Assembly (NCBI GenBank): GCA_013350335.1
Contig: CM023537.1
Coordinates: forward strand, 47,242,111-47,306,110
DNA length: 64,000 nucleotides
Reading direction: 5' to 3'
Origin: Chimonanthus salicifolius
Taxonomy: Eukaryota > Streptophyta > Magnoliopsida > Laurales > Calycanthaceae
Below are positions 22,415 through 35,385 of the stretch, piece by piece. The notes under the pieces are model-generated. The model saw only the letters and a program-made list of their open reading frames with translations, ran no database searches and had not been told where the DNA came from. Position 1 is the stretch's first letter; each line of letters starts with the position of its first letter. The position numbers and the translations under genes are program-made.

Positions 22415-25189
22415 TAGAACTCTTCAATATCTTTGCCTACCACTTCTTGAATCTCTTCAAAATCTTATTTGTACCTTGCTAAACGAGCATATGTTTAACT
22501 TTGATTTGTTTATTCTTGTCCAACTTCACCTTGAACTTTGTCTTTCATGTTCCTTCAATCATATGGAATCTGAACGCATGTACTAATTACGATATGTACA
22601 TGTTTATAATTTTTGTAGAATCTTGCGTCTGTACAAGCTACTATTCATCGATGTAAAAAGTCAAAGTGGAATCTCAAATTGAAATTTTTGATACCAATTT
22701 GTTGTGATGTCGAAAGAAGTACGATTCAAATAATGCAATAAAAATTAAAATAAAATTCAATTCAAAGATAAAATTAGATATGATTTGATGTTATACTCAT
22801 GTCCATGAGTGAAGGAAAGATGATTTTTTACTGATCAAAAGAAAGAAGAGTGAAAATATTATAATCTACCTATAATAAAATCCCATAAAAAACAAAACCC
22901 ACTAACATAATCTTATTTGTACAAGGTTCGTACAATTTTTCCCAAGAGATATTTTGAATGGAGCCTGAATTTTTTTCTTAATTTGAAAAAGTACTAATTT
23001 TTATTATATTTTCAAAAATAAAAGAATTGTTGATGGTGAAGATAAACACTACAGTGAAGTAGTATATAAGATGGCAAAAGTAGAGACTGTTGGATGGAAA
23101 GAGATGGAAATGAGTTAAATGTGAAGACTAAATGCAATGAAATATGGAATCAATGCAGAAGAGTGGTTCATGTCCCTTGTCATGGTCTCTAAATGTGGTA
23201 ATTTATCCATATACAACAATTAATTTTTTTTTTTATTAATCTATCTTTTCAAACTTAAAATTTTGCATGGTTGTAAATCTCATTCTATCATACAAAATGG
23301 AAGTAGAACTATAAAATTGCTAAAGTACAATAATTCAGAGGCATTTTTTATTTATAGTCATTTAATTTTATTTTGTGAATAGTAATAGAAAAATTCATTA
23401 AGAGAAGAGAAAGGAGAGACAAAAAAAATAAAGGGTCTAATAGAATTTTTAGTCATTTAATTTTTTAACTTTAATCATTAATTTCATAGTCTTTGGTTAG
23501 ATGACCAAAATTTTCATGAGTTTGAATATTGATATTTTAGTCATCTAGAGATCTTTTTAGTTTACTGTGCAAAAATTTGTCAAAATTCAAATTAAAAAAA
23601 AAAAAAAAAAAAAACTCTATTTGTCCCAACATAACACATTCTTCAAAGATTTTAATACATCTTTTTCCAAAGATGTAATTGGATATGACTTTAGTCTCCT
23701 TTTTACCATACAATATATAATCTAGATTTGCTATAATAAAAGAAATTCAAAGGAATATCATTTGATCTTTATGAACTTTAATAATTAATTTTGTGGCCTT
23801 CAGATTTGGATGACTAAAATTTTTATGTGATTGAGTTTTGATATATTAGCTCATCTAGATGTCTAATTTAATTTCTTACATTTGAATGATGCAGAATTCT
23901 ATGTCTAACTTGTTTAATTTTGAAATTGATAAACTAGAATTGTTCACATATACTGCATTTAGATTTCAGACAGAACGAGTTTTTTTTCAAAGAACTTTAT
24001 AAAAGTTCAGGGCCTTTTAAAAAAATCATTTTTTTCTATTTAATATATTATGGGTCAATGGATCCTATGTCATTGAACAACATTTTAGCCATTAGATTTA
24101 GATTCATCATCAATCATCAACTTAAATTTAGAGCTTAAGACTAAACAATGTTTTCAGCTATTAAATTTAGATTCATCAAAATCGATGATTAATCTTTTTA
24201 TAAATAAGATTATGAAAATACACGTGCATATGGGATCCAACCAATGTTTTGAAAACTGGCTTGTAGATCAAACAGATGTTTTGAAAACTGGCGCATAGAT
24301 GAAATATTCATAGAGTTTGATAGGGTTTATTTAGAATTTAATTGTGGTCAAAGTCCATCAAATTCTTCAAATCAGCATAACATTTAATAATAATATTCAT
24401 TAATTAATAAATAAAATAAAATATAAAAAATTAATAAAAATATGATAATATATTAATAATTATAAAATATCAAATATAAAATTTAATAATCATATTGTCA
24501 TAAATATCTTATAATTATATTTATAAATAATAAAATAATCTAAAAAATCAACATAACAAATTTGAAACTTTTTAAGAGTTATCGAAAGTCAATTGTAGTT
24601 ACTCTTTTAAATTATGAGTCTTTAATTTCTTTATAAATTTAAACTTTAAAATTATTTTTAAAATAATTAAACTACATAAAGTAAAAATCAAAATTAAATC
24701 GGATTCTGGTTTCCAACTTGTAAAGTGAGCACAAAAGGGTTAAAAAGAGAGTGTGACGTCATCGAATATTTGGTGTTGTCTTGTTTTGTTGCACCGGCAA
24801 CGTGGACCACGCGTTGTTGATTGCGTACATACCCAGAAAGATATTTCGCATGGTACGTTCTACACCATCTACCATACACGTGTTATGGTTCAACTGCTCA
24901 ACATTTCTTATAATTACATACAACGCCCATTTTCTATTCTCGAGGTCTCTCCCATTTATAATGGAAAAAAGTCACACTTCATTTGATTGATTGAGACGTG
25001 TTGAAAACTGAAAAGTAGAGAGTTGAAAATGGAAACCCTTTATTTTATAAGTAACAAACAAACTCAATTTTTTTATTTTCGGAGGTTTATATATCAGCCG
25101 TCAAATTTCTCACTCCATTTTTTTTTTAATTTCTAAGTTTAAAAAATGGAAAACATTTAAAAAGATATTTAAAAAAAATCTTAATACAT
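22415..25189. other. AT-rich intergenic DNA with a worn direct repeat
   Basis: No gene was recognised. 23438-23580 and 23755-23880 are diverged direct repeats (atgaccaaaattttcatgag against atgactaaaatttttatgtg, each followed by a tagtcatctaga-like word). 24362-24700 is extremely AT-rich. A tgacgtca at 24754-24761 and a cacgtg at 24877-24882 are bZIP/bHLH-type sites, but no transcript can be tied to them. Confidence 0.4.
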
Positions 25190-25355
25190 AAATATCGGCC
25201 GGGTCCACTGGAAAATTTTTAATTTTTTTTTTAAATATCAGAGGACCGATATATAATCGGATATCATCTAATATTGACATAATATGACCAATACAATACG
25301 TATCAACCGATATATATATAACGATACGATATATATCAGTCGATATTTATTTTCT
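25190..25355. repeat. Second cluster of cgatat/atatcg words
   Basis: It contains atatcggccgggtcc, ggaccgatat, aatcggatatc, aaccgatatatata and cagtcgatattt. The word pair cggccg...ggaccgatat is shared with 16400-16525, which suggests a common ancestor. Confidence 0.45.
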
Positions 25356-25655
25356 AATTCTGTCATGAAACAGAAGTTTAATGGCTATATTCCTGTATAT
25401 ACTTTGTATTTATTAATTGGTATCAGTAAAAAAAATATTCAAAGTTATCAAATTTATTTACAAATATTATATTCTATTAAAAAAAACAAAAAGTTATAGG
25501 CTGCGTTTGGATGGGGGGTAAGGGGGGGTAACCCCCAGTTACCCCTACTTACCCCCGTTTGGTAACAAGGGGGGAGGGGTAAAAATTCAATTTTTTACCC
25601 CTCTCCCCTCCCTTTCCAATACCCCAACGGGGCAATGAATACCCCTCCTTAACCA

Positions 25656-25683
25656 CCCCCCCCCCCCCCCCCCCCCCCCCCCC
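25656..25683. repeat. Homopolymer of 28 C
   Basis: Uninterrupted C run within the left subterminal region of the Harbinger-like element. Length may be unreliable in any assembly. Confidence 0.9.
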
Positions 25684-25825
25684 ATTTTGCTTGTGAATTT
25701 TTTTTTTATATTTTATTTATTTATTTATTTTGATAAGTACTTGGCCTTTACTTTTTTTAAAAGCACTCTATTATTTCCATTTGATAAATTTCATATCACC
25801 AAACAACAAATTATATTTTTTTTAT

Positions 25826-26700
25826 GAGGGATAAATTTTTACAGGGGTTACCCTTGAGCAGGGGTAATTGTACGTAGGGGTAAACTGACATATTAACAAT
25901 TTTATGAGAATTAATAATTTTATTAAATCTATATAATATAAAAATAAAATTTCTGCAACATTTTCAACGTGATGCATTTGGCTGAGGGGTAAATTTTTAC
26001 AGGGGTTACCCTTGAGCAGGGGTAATTGTACGTAGGGGTAAACTGACATATTAATAATTTTATGAGAATTAATAATTTTATTAAATCTATATAATATAAA
26101 AATAAAATTTCTGCAACATTTTCAACGTGTTGCATTTAGGTGAGGGGTAAATTTTTACAGGGGTTACCCTTGAGCAGGGGTAATTGTACATAGGAGTAAA
26201 CTGACATATTAATAATTTTATGAGAATTAATAATTTTATTAAATCTATATAATATAAAAATAAAATTTCTGCAACATTTTCAACGTGATGCATTTGGGTG
26301 AGGGGTAAATTTTTACAGGAGTTACCCTTGAGCAGGGGTAATTGTACGTAGGGGTAAACTGACATATTAACAATTTTATGAGAATTAATAATTTTATTAA
26401 ATATATATAATATAAAAATCAAATTTCTGCAACATTTTCAACGTGATGCATTTGGGTGAGGGGTAAATTTTTACAGGGGTTACCTTTGAGCAGGGGTAAT
26501 TGTACGTAGGGGTAAACTGACATATTAACAATTTTATGAGAATTAATAATTTTATTAAATCTATATAATATAAAAATCAAATTTTTACAACATTTTCAAT
26601 GTGATGCATTTGGGTGAGGGGTAAATTTTTATAGGAGTTACCCTTGAATAGGGATAAACTGACATATTAATAATTTTATGAGAATTAATATTTTTATTAA
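25826..26700. repeat. Six-copy tandem array, 158-bp unit
   Basis: The word g(a)ggggtaaatttttacagg begins at 25826, 25984, 26142, 26300, 26458 and 26616, exactly 158 bp apart each time. The unit also holds cccttgagcaggggtaattg and caacattttcaacgtgatgc. The last copy is shortened. Each unit repeats the subterminal words of the host element. The open frames on the minus strand (for example 26087-26422) merely repeat with the unit. Confidence 0.95.
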
Positions 26701-27150
26701 ATTCATATAATATAAAAAATAATAATTATAATTTTTATGAAGAGATATGTTAATATTTTTTATTTATTTATTGGGATTTAAAATAGTAATATAAAAAAAA
26801 ATCTTTATTTATATTTTTAATATTAGAATGCAAGTGTTTATTTTAAATTATAATTATGAAAAATAATTTATAGAAATTAGATAATATTATTATAAGTTAT
26901 ATTATTAGAATTTATTTCATAAATATTATTTATAATTATATTTTATAAAAAAAATATATTAATATATCATGTTACCCTTACTTGTATTTACCAAACAAGA
27001 TTTTTTACCCTTAGGGTAAGGTTTACTTTACCACAACAATTACCAAACAAGATAAGGGTAATCCCAATTCAAGGGTCACCCCTACTCAAAAGTGACCCCT
27101 ACTTAGGGGTAACCCCTATAAAAATTACCCCCCATCCAAACGCAGCCATA

Positions 27151-28090
27151 ATGATGATTACTTTTATCTCCACTAATCTCACTTAAATTTAATTTGGAAA
27201 ATGACATTTAAATTTTTACTTTTCTGACCGTCTAACGAACCGTATTCGAGGTATTTTAAGTTCAACCGCAGTCAAAACCGATCAAGTAATAATTTAATAT
27301 AAATATTATATATAATATTAATATAAATATTACAAATAATATTCAAACTCTGAGTAATATATCAAAGCGGTGAAAGATATGGGATAAAAATGGTAAGAAA
27401 CCTTTAAATTTCAAATATATCTATTTTTTAATATTAATTTTTGATATTTTAAAGAAGAAATTTTTAAAAAAATAAAAAAATTTCAAATACTGTGAACCAT
27501 TCAAGGCTTGCAGTTTTATGCGATTCATAGTGGTTTTTTTTGCAGGTTCACAACAGTTTTTTTACTGTTCAGTCGAAAATTTGGTTTTTCAATTGGACAG
27601 AACTGCGGTCACGTTGGTTCCAGGTAAACCGACGATTCGACCGCTGTTCGGTCTGACTTTAATAACACTGAGATAGATTAAATCAAACTCAAATTTATTG
27701 AATAAGTATATGAATTAAAATTTTAAATACATGACCTAATCAAACCAGCCCGTTAGAATAATTTATAAGTAAACTCGTGAAGTCAATATGAACTCAACTG
27801 AGATAAAATGTAGTAGCTGAAGACATTTATGAATTTGGTTGGTGAAGGTTGAAAGTTTCAAAATAAATGGCCCGGTCACCTAAATAGTAAATACTATTAA
27901 GGGCTGAGTTTAAATCATTTCTACCTTCAAAAAGGTTGGAGGTACGATGGGTTCGGATGGATGATATAGTTTATAATAAAATTAATTATAAAAAATATTT
28001 ATAAAATCAAATTTCAAATAGATTACAAGCTTGCGTGGTTTTAAAAAAATTCTCACTTAAAGCAAAGTGATTGTTCTTATTAACTGAAAC
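27151..28090. other. AT-rich DNA with a possible worn hAT-type MITE end
   Basis: 27480-27672 is rich in ccg/cgg words (gattcgaccgctgttcggtc) and ends taataacactg. Its reverse complement CAGTGTTATTA resembles a hAT-type terminus. No matching left end was found, so it is not called as an element. Confidence 0.3.
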
Positions 28091-28433
28091 TAGATTTGAA
28101 GTTCCGGTTGGATCAGGTATCAGGTTAGATTTTAATAAATCTAATTCAACTCATGCCAATATTTATTGAATCCGACCCAAATTAATAACCCAAATTACTC
28201 AACCCGTTCCAACCTAAATTTCTTACTCAAGTGTTGTTTTATAATTTGATGCAATCGAGTTGAGTCGGGTTGATTTTAAATTTCTCAATCTAACCCGACC
28301 TAAATTTCATATGGGTTTTTATTTTTTTTCAACCTGACTCAACTCGAAATATATAAATACATAACCCAAACTCACTGATTTTTCAGGTCGATCATGCGGG
28401 TCGGATTAAAACCCAATCCAAGTTTCACCTCTA
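28091..28433. mobile_element. hAT-type MITE, copy 1 (gggtcgg family)
   Basis: The ends are inverted, tagatttgaagttccgg and ccaagtttcacctcta. The interior is rich in aacccgacc and gggtcggatt. It shares ends with 41897-42254. The flanking 8-mers actgaaac and atggaaag match only partly, as in an old insertion. Confidence 0.5.
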
Positions 28434-31076
28434 ATGGAAAGTCGGAAACAATTGACTCTCCATAATTATATTTTTCATTATTATCAGCTTCCCTAATCCC
28501 AGGATTGTATATTACTAATTGATTTATTCTTTCCTTGTTGAGAGATATGTACTTTCTATCATTCAATTGTCAATGAAAAATGCATAAAGCTATTTTTCCA
28601 AATTCTTCAATTGTTTGGGGAGTTCTCTGCAGAGTCTATTAAACTTTAAAACACTTTTTTTCTCTGTTTCTCTCACACCTATCTATTTTCATGACTTAGA
28701 ATTCCGTTCCATTTAAATTTATTTTAAGTTGATTTAATTATTAGATCAAGTGCATTAAAAACTGGCTCTATTTTAACTATTGAATTTTTAACTCTTGAAA
28801 ATTATGTATTTTCAAATCCAAAAAAAAATTATTTTTAAGAAGGCCTTTATTCTGAAAATTCCTTTTAAATTTAATAATCCTCATGCATTGAAATTTCATT
28901 CGTGTGAGCGCCATTGTAAGCAAGAAATAATATCGCTCTTGGGCAAGGGCACCAAAAGAAATCAGATCATGTAGCTGTTGCATCTAAATGTAATTTGGAT
29001 TTTTAATATCATTAAATTATAATTATCTATTCTTTCACTAATTTGGCAATTGACTATCAATAAAAATCGTTTAGAGAATAATTTAAAAATATTGATTTTT
29101 GACTTAGGGGTAAAAATATCATGGGATGAGATGAACAACAAACATTTGATGGGCAAACATATAGAAGCTTAAAAACGTTGAGTACGTGAATGTTAATCTT
29201 TTAATTCAATATTTACCTTAGAATTTTTCAATGGATCTATTAGATTGGATAAAAGTACTCATTACACAGAATACAAAAGTTTAAGAATTAAAAAATGTTT
29301 TAAAGTGCTTAAAGTTTTAAGAGGTTAATAGTTTAATTGATCGAAACAAAATGATTACTTTTTTGTGACATATTTATAGTTAGACTTTTCTAACCGATCT
29401 ATCACATTCCGCCGAAATAGATCCTAAATAGGATAAAAAAAATTAAGAATTAAAAGAATTTTGAAGTCATAAAATTTTGGAGGGTTTAAAAAATATGACT
29501 GATCCAATCAAGTGACTTTTTCTTAATCTTATATTCATACTTAAACCATACAAATGAACCAATTGTATTGGACCAAGAAGGCCCAAGATAAGGTATAATA
29601 GTTGATGAATTTAAATCTCGTAAAATTTGAAGAACTCAATAAATGCCTTCAATGATTGAGGAGGAGATCTAATGGATAGATTTGGCAAAATCCGTCCCAA
29701 TTCGACTAGGATTGACTCATTTTGATAAATGACACAACTTGAACCAATTATAGTCACATACGTGAAATCATATGAGGTTTACACTCATTTAAAGAGTAAT
29801 TTTGATATGTGTTTTGTGAAAAAAAATCTCCTTAATTAGGTAAATAGGTAAATTTGACCAAAATCTTAATTGAATTGAACCTAAAATAGACCTGAACTGA
29901 CTTAAGCGATTTAATAACACCCGAAATAAACCTGAAGCGAAATAAGTTTGAGACCGAAATAGACGTGAACTGTATAAGATCCAACCTGACCCAACTCATT
30001 GCCAGGTCAATCTATTGATGCTTGCGTAGGAATTCTACTTGAGTGTACGATCATATGGTGAGGCCAATAGATGATGAATTTAGATATTTGGATATAAGAT
30101 TTATCCTTTAGACTTCAAATTTAACTTGAAAAAATTCATCTAAATCTTCACCACCGGTAGATAAACTTTTTATGGTATAGAAGTTTATCTACTGATTCAA
30201 ATTTAATCATAAAAAATCTGATATTAAACCTATTTTTGACAATTTTATAGCTCATAAAATTTTATAGCCCCACGTTAAAGAGTGGATCTCACCCGTTGAG
30301 ATTGGCTAACAAAATCTAAACTTGAGATGTCTGTGAGACCACTTTTTTAATTCTCTTATTCACCATCTCAGTAGAGGTGAGAGGATAGATGATGATATTT
30401 GTGGTGTGACTGTAAATATTTAAAAAAATGAAAGGAAGTGAGGTGATTTGATGTTAGATGTGTATAAAAGGAAATGGATAAAGAATTAAGTTAAATCTCA
30501 TGATTATTAAACTATCTTATTAAATATTGATATGTTTGCTTTATTTGAGAAGCATTGCTCCAATGATCTAATCGATGTAATTAATCATATGTTTATAGTT
30601 AGACAAGCACAATGGACCTATCAAATTGGTCTAAAGTGGGCGATTCACTTAGTGAAATATTAAAATGAAACCAACAGACTATACAAAATATATGATTTTT
30701 TAATCAATGTTCATATTTAAAATTTTCAATGAACCATAAGTTTGATCCAAAGAGGGGTTCCAATATAGTACTAAATTTAAATTAAGGGGCATGTGGTCTT
30801 TTAATAAAACACCTCTAAATGAGATGTCTTGAAGTAATTTGGGCAGAACTATATCGCAGTTATGCAGTGAGGCCAAGAGGGCACTATGCAGTGAAGCCAA
30901 GAGGGCATCCATGCTGATTCATGCCAAGAGGGGGCTACGCATGATATCAAGAGGGCATTCATGTTGATTTATGCCAAAGGGGTGAGTTAGAAGCCCATGA
31001 TCTGAACTTGAGTTGCATAATTATGTTGAGTGCGGAGGTAAAAAAATTGTCCATACCAAGATATCGGCGTCTTAGC
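28434..31076. other. Intergenic DNA without recognised genes
   Basis: Only short random frames. Within it, 30855-30985 has about four imperfect copies of a ~33-bp word (gc(a/t)gtgaagccaagagggca). Confidence 0.4.
30855..30985. repeat. Short imperfect minisatellite (ccaagagggc)
   Basis: The word gccaagagggc or a variant recurs at about 30871, 30897, 30926 and 30948. Non-coding. Confidence 0.6.
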
Positions 31077-31261
31077 TAGGGCTGCAATTCGGGATCGGAT
31101 TTTAATAAACTCAACTCTAACTTATGTTACAATACATTGAACCCGACCTGACCTGACCCAAAAATTAAAGATCCAAGTTAGTCAACCCGACCTGACCCGA
31201 GTTTGTAATACCCTCAACCCGACTGTTGACCCAACCTGATCCGACCCGAGTTGCAGCCCTA
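31077..31261. mobile_element. hAT-type MITE, 185 bp (cccgacct family)
   Basis: Terminal inverted repeats are tagggctgcaattcgggatc and its near-inverse gatccgacccgagttgcagccct(a). The interior is a run of acccgacctgacc words. A truncated relative with the same right end is at 35100-35244. Confidence 0.6.
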
Positions 31262-31499
31262 AATTAATTTAAGGAGACGTTTGGACTCATTTGTACTACT
31301 GATGTGAGGCATGCAGGGGTCATCAATGGTCGGATTTTTTTATTTTATCATTTGATGGTTTGTAAAAATCTTAGCTTAATCATGTGGTTTTTGGGTTTAA
31401 AAGTTAAAAGAAGCCTCATGAATCAACAGATCCTAACCCCACAATGCTAAGTCTAGCCTTGGATATGATCTTCATGTATTTTCTTTATTGCTCCACGCC

Positions 31500-31765
31500 A
31501 GCCCGTGTGAGAGAGATCGCAGGAATGGATGGATGGAAGAAGTTATTCCTCCAAGCCGACTCGTGTGAGAGAGATTGCAGGAATGAATGAATGGAATAAG
31601 AAGAATAAAAAGAAGAATGAAGAAATGAGAGAGGGTTTTTGCTTAGGGTTTCTAGGAAGAAGAAAAAGAAATGAGAGACGGTTTTATTTAGGGTTTCCAG
31701 GAAGAAGAAGAATAAATGAGAGACGGTTTTTAGTTAGGGTTTCCAGGAAGAAGAAGAAATGAGAG
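31500..31765. repeat. Minisatellite with ttagggttt (telo-box) words, interrupted by the solo LTR
   Basis: About 58-bp units of aggaagaagaaga..atgagaga(c)ggtttt and ttagggtttccagg occur at about 31640, 31690 and 31735. The word ttagggttt continues directly right of the LTR at about 35006, so the LTR landed within the array. The upstream 31500-31590 also has a duplicated gtgtgagagagatygcagga. The 77-codon open frame across it is a by-product of the period. Confidence 0.7.
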
Positions 31766-34700
31766 TGTAATGCCCCAACTCCAAAGTGGGCCCGGAACGT
31801 CACTGATTTTTTTTTTTTTTGGAAACTAATGTCAAGATTCTAACTGGGTCAGATCAACAGTTAGGCCCAAAGGTCACACATGATCTCAACATGTGGACTC
31901 AAACATATACCATAAGTCTACCCACAACATAATAACAAACTCATAATTCCATAAATGAATTATTATTACATCACCACCAGAGTAACTACGGAACACATAG
32001 CAGTTTAATACATAACATCAATACAAACTAAGTACCACATACGATACTTTACAAAAACAAATGGTTCAAGGAACCAAAAGACAAAGATAGCGGAATTTCT
32101 CTTAGTGGAAATCCCAAGGCAACGCAACAGCTTATCCATCCTAAGCTTCATACGGAGAGTTCTCCTCCTCGGGCACATCTTCTGAAATATGAGTTGTGTG
32201 AGCTAATTAGCCCAGTGAAGGAAATATAACAATGCAGTCTAATGAAATATCAAGTTAGTTAAATAATCAACATTTGCAATATGATTTCTCATGCTTGTTA
32301 ATATAATCTCAACATCATTCCATTACTGTTGTCATCCATTGTAACACATACATACTACGCCGAGACCATTGTATTAAGTACCCGACACGGTCAAAATACA
32401 TCCTTTCGAGTACATCTCCTGCCCTCACATGGCCGATACTGACACTCTCCAAGTCAGCAACTAGTCGACACCCCTGGTCCAGTAGACGTAAACCATCTCA
32501 CACACATGGCCGATATTTGTTCAATAGTCAAGGGCACGTGGAAGTAATATTTAAACATATATGATCAATATCATAGACATTTACAATAATCATAAGCATT
32601 TCTTAGAACAGTTCATCATGTCCGGGCACATGGGTGGGTTCATCAAAACTTGAAACCACTCATTAGTCAAGACCCATCTCATAAAACCTGATTTACATCT
32701 ACTGCAAAGTTAAGTCCCCTCACCGAAATTGTGTGGTATCGCGGTCTTTGTCAACATGCAAACAAGTGTACAATCGATAATTTGTTAATATACATAGCAT
32801 TCAAATAAATACATACAAGTAGTATTTCAAAATCATACTGTTTTCTCAAAAATCTCCAAGGTAAATGGAACTGAGTCTCCTACTAGGTCTCTAACCATTT
32901 TAAGTTACAATAATTCACAATATAATAATAATAAGGTGCTCAGACGAAATCTCATATTGTCTTCTGCGCATGACCAGATTGACGTATTGAGTTAGGTTTA
33001 GATGCTCAGGTCACTTCTCGTATTGTCTTCTGGATAGGACTAGATTGACATATTGAGCTAGGCCTCGAGGTCACTTAGTGCCAGACAGATATAGCATCAG
33101 CTTGGAAGTGAAGTCACTTAGTGCCCGACAAATAAAGTCGACTTGGAAGTGAATACAATAGTAATACACTATAGTAATAAGAGAATAAGGGTTAGTACAA
33201 ATTTTAAATTATCAAATGGGTATAACATCTAATGAAAACCTAGGATCTAACACATGCATCATTAATCAATCAAGATTTAATATTAAAAAACTTGGGTTCC
33301 TCGGAGCATGCCTCGGAACCAAGTACTGTGGCTTCGGATCATCCGAATCACGGCCTAAACTAGTCCACAGACTTCGGAACATGGATATGTCCTTGGACCG
33401 TCCGAAGGTCAGGTCTCGGATATTCTGAAGATCCTTCTGAACCGAAGAACAAAGAAAAAAGGCTTCGATGGGTCTCGGTGACTCGGAGCATACAGAGAGA
33501 AACTCGGATCGTCCGAACCACTCGATCCTTCTGAATGTAGCTCGAACATCCGGACCAGAGGCTGGCAAACTGCTAACCTCGGACGCTTCGGGACTTCGAA
33601 CCGAAGCTCGGAACGTCCGAAGGGTCACTCTCGGACCGTCCGAAGGGGGTCATCCTCGGATCATCCGAAGCACAACTCTCGGACCGTCCGAAAATTGACT
33701 TCCTCCTCTATCTGCAACAGCAGACAGTAACGTGCAGCAACACCATGAAATACGAATCCAGAAATAGTGGGTATTCTGGATTCGATTTTCACATCTAGCC
33801 GGTTAGATGAACTCCTCAGTGAGTCCTCTTTCCAAAGGGAATAATTTGAAGCTTTAACACTGATTAAGTCATTCGGATTTTAACACCAAAACCAAGTTGA
33901 CACAAGAAATCCATGGTTTTTCCTTAAACTTCAAATCAGTTTTACACACTCAAAACTCAATCAAATTTACTTCTACTTGATTCTAAACCAGTTAAAATTT
34001 GAAGAGTAACACAATGGTTACCTTCGCTTGAGTTCCTAGGTTGAAAATCCCGACTTTGAAAAATCTTCCTCTTTAAGCTACGGTCAAGAAAACTTTTGGA
34101 AAAACAGACAGAGAGGGTAAGGGATCGGTTTGGTTTTCTCAGACAGTTTGAGATGAAACTTATCTGAAGGATTAAACCAGCTGAGCTGAGAGTGAATTTA
34201 TAGAAACTCTGAGCCATCGGTGCTGGCCGACTGGCGCTGCATGCAGCGGCTGCCGACGTCCAGCACAGTAACGGCTACAGTGGAACTGTAGCTTTGCAAA
34301 TAAGTCCCTCTCTGAAATTTCAAATTTTTGCAAAAAGATCCAATTTTGATAAAAATCGATTTTTAACTAAAAACAATACTTTTAAGGCTTAATAAATTTA
34401 ATCCAACTTGACAAAAATGTTGGGTTTTAAAAACTCTAATCACCATAAAAATTTAGAGACTTAATATTTATTAAAAACCATAGATCTGAACAAAATCCAT
34501 AATTTGATACTATTTACTTAATTAAACTTGTGTCAAATAAAATAAATTAAATTCCTCATTTTCAAGGTTTGAAAAAAATAAACTAAACCGAAATAAAATG
34601 GTCTAACATAAATGCTTGTCTCAAAAAATTTGTCATTTCTAAAATCATTTAAAAATATTTATTTCCTTTTCTCGGGGTCTTTTTGGGCGGTTTTAAATAC

Positions 34701-34990
34701 TATTTTCTGAAAATAAAATAATTCTGAAATCATGAATAGAAATCCTTGATTAAGGAAAATAATATCATCCAATAATAATCATATAATGATGTAAATAATA
34801 AAATAATATTAATAAGTGGTAAATTACCATTTTGCCCCTTCCAGCTAGACGAACTGGATCACTGAGATTTCACACTCAGATTGGGCCACACCTGTGCTTT
34901 TGACAAAGCCCTAACTGAAATCTTCGAGATTAACCGGTCTAAGAGAGATTTATTTAACGGATTATGCTTAATTTGGGTCAGGGTATTACA
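31766..34990 (-). mobile_element. Solo LTR of a Ty3/gypsy element, 3,225 bp, TSD gagag
   Basis: Starts tgtaatgccccaactcc and ends gggtcagggtattaca. A perfect 5-bp duplication gagag is at 31761-31765 and 34991-34995. No internal domains are present, so it is the product of LTR-LTR recombination. The minus orientation is inferred because, read that way, it ends gagttggggcattaca, like the 3' end of the gypsy LTR at 3948-6596 (gggtcggggcgtgaca). It contains small internal duplications (32935-33060 and 33068-33150) and a palindromic repeat zone at 33300-33700. Short frames inside, including 33266-33628, are not genes. Confidence 0.88.
33300..33700. repeat. Array of tcggacc(g)tccga dyads inside the solo LTR
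   Basis: About a dozen variants of ctcggaycrtccgaa (for example ctcggaccgtccgaag at 33630 and 33679, ctcggatcatccgaag at 33655) stand at irregular 25-60-bp spacing. Each is a short inverted repeat around one or two central bases. GC content is well above that of the surrounding DNA. Confidence 0.8.
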
Positions 34991-35099
34991 GAGAGTATTT
35001 TTTGTTAGGGTTTTAGGTATTGAGGCCTTATAAGCACCTATCCAATTAGGGTTTGAAGATGGAGGGGTTTTATATTAACTTAGGAAATTTGGGTTGGGT

Positions 35100-35244
35100 C
35101 TTCTCAGGTCGGGTCGGGTCGGGTTGAGATTTAAAGACCTTAGCCCGACCCGATCCGAATTCCATGCGGTTTAATTCTCTTTCTAACCCGACCCTTGTTA
35201 CCCGACCCACATGATTTCTCGCCCAACCCTGAGTTGCAGCCCTA
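35100..35244. mobile_element. Truncated hAT-type MITE relative
   Basis: Interior ggtcgggtcgggtcggg and cccgacccgatccgaatt words and the right end gagttgcagccctag match 31077-31261. No left terminus was found. Confidence 0.45.
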
Positions 35245-35385
35245 GTCTAGGCCGATATCTCGGTATCTCGATCTCGGCCGATCTCTCTCTCTCTCTCTCT
35301 CCTACTTTTTTTGGCCAAATATCGGTCGATATCTCACCAGTACAGGTCGATACAATGCGTATCGGACGAGATTTGTAGCCTTGGT
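35245..35385. repeat. tatcg-dyad cluster with a CT microsatellite
   Basis: ggccgatatctcggtatc, atatcggtcgatatc and tcgatacaatgcgtatcgg flank a (ct)n tract at about 35283-35302. Same style as 16340-16545. Confidence 0.5.

Larger units (their letters stand above)
25496..27150. mobile_element. PIF/Harbinger (Tourist-like) non-autonomous element, 1,649 bp, 3-bp TSD
   Basis: The element proper is 25499-27147. ggctgcgtttggatgggggg on the left and the exact inverse ccccccatccaaacgcagcc on the right form a 20-bp perfect terminal repeat. ata flanks it on both sides (25496-25498, 27148-27150). The 3-bp TSD and gg...tgtttgga-like ends point to Tourist/Harbinger. No transposase is present. Inside are G-rich and C-rich ends, a 28-base C run and a six-copy tandem array. 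Confidence 0.88.

Noticed and set aside
24754..24882. tgacgtca and cacgtg sites as a promoter
   Set aside because: Common short motifs with no identifiable downstream gene or TATA box.
25822..26422. Overlapping minus-strand frames of 68-111 codons with repeated peptides
   Set aside because: They repeat with the 158-bp tandem unit; AT-rich translation without a known domain.
31529..31762. 77-codon basic frame with repeated RR-F-LGF
   Set aside because: Product of a minisatellite whose unit happens to lack stops in this frame.
33266..33628. 120-codon minus-strand frame
   Set aside because: It lies in the dyad-repeat zone of a solo LTR; open because of higher GC and repeated tcgga words.
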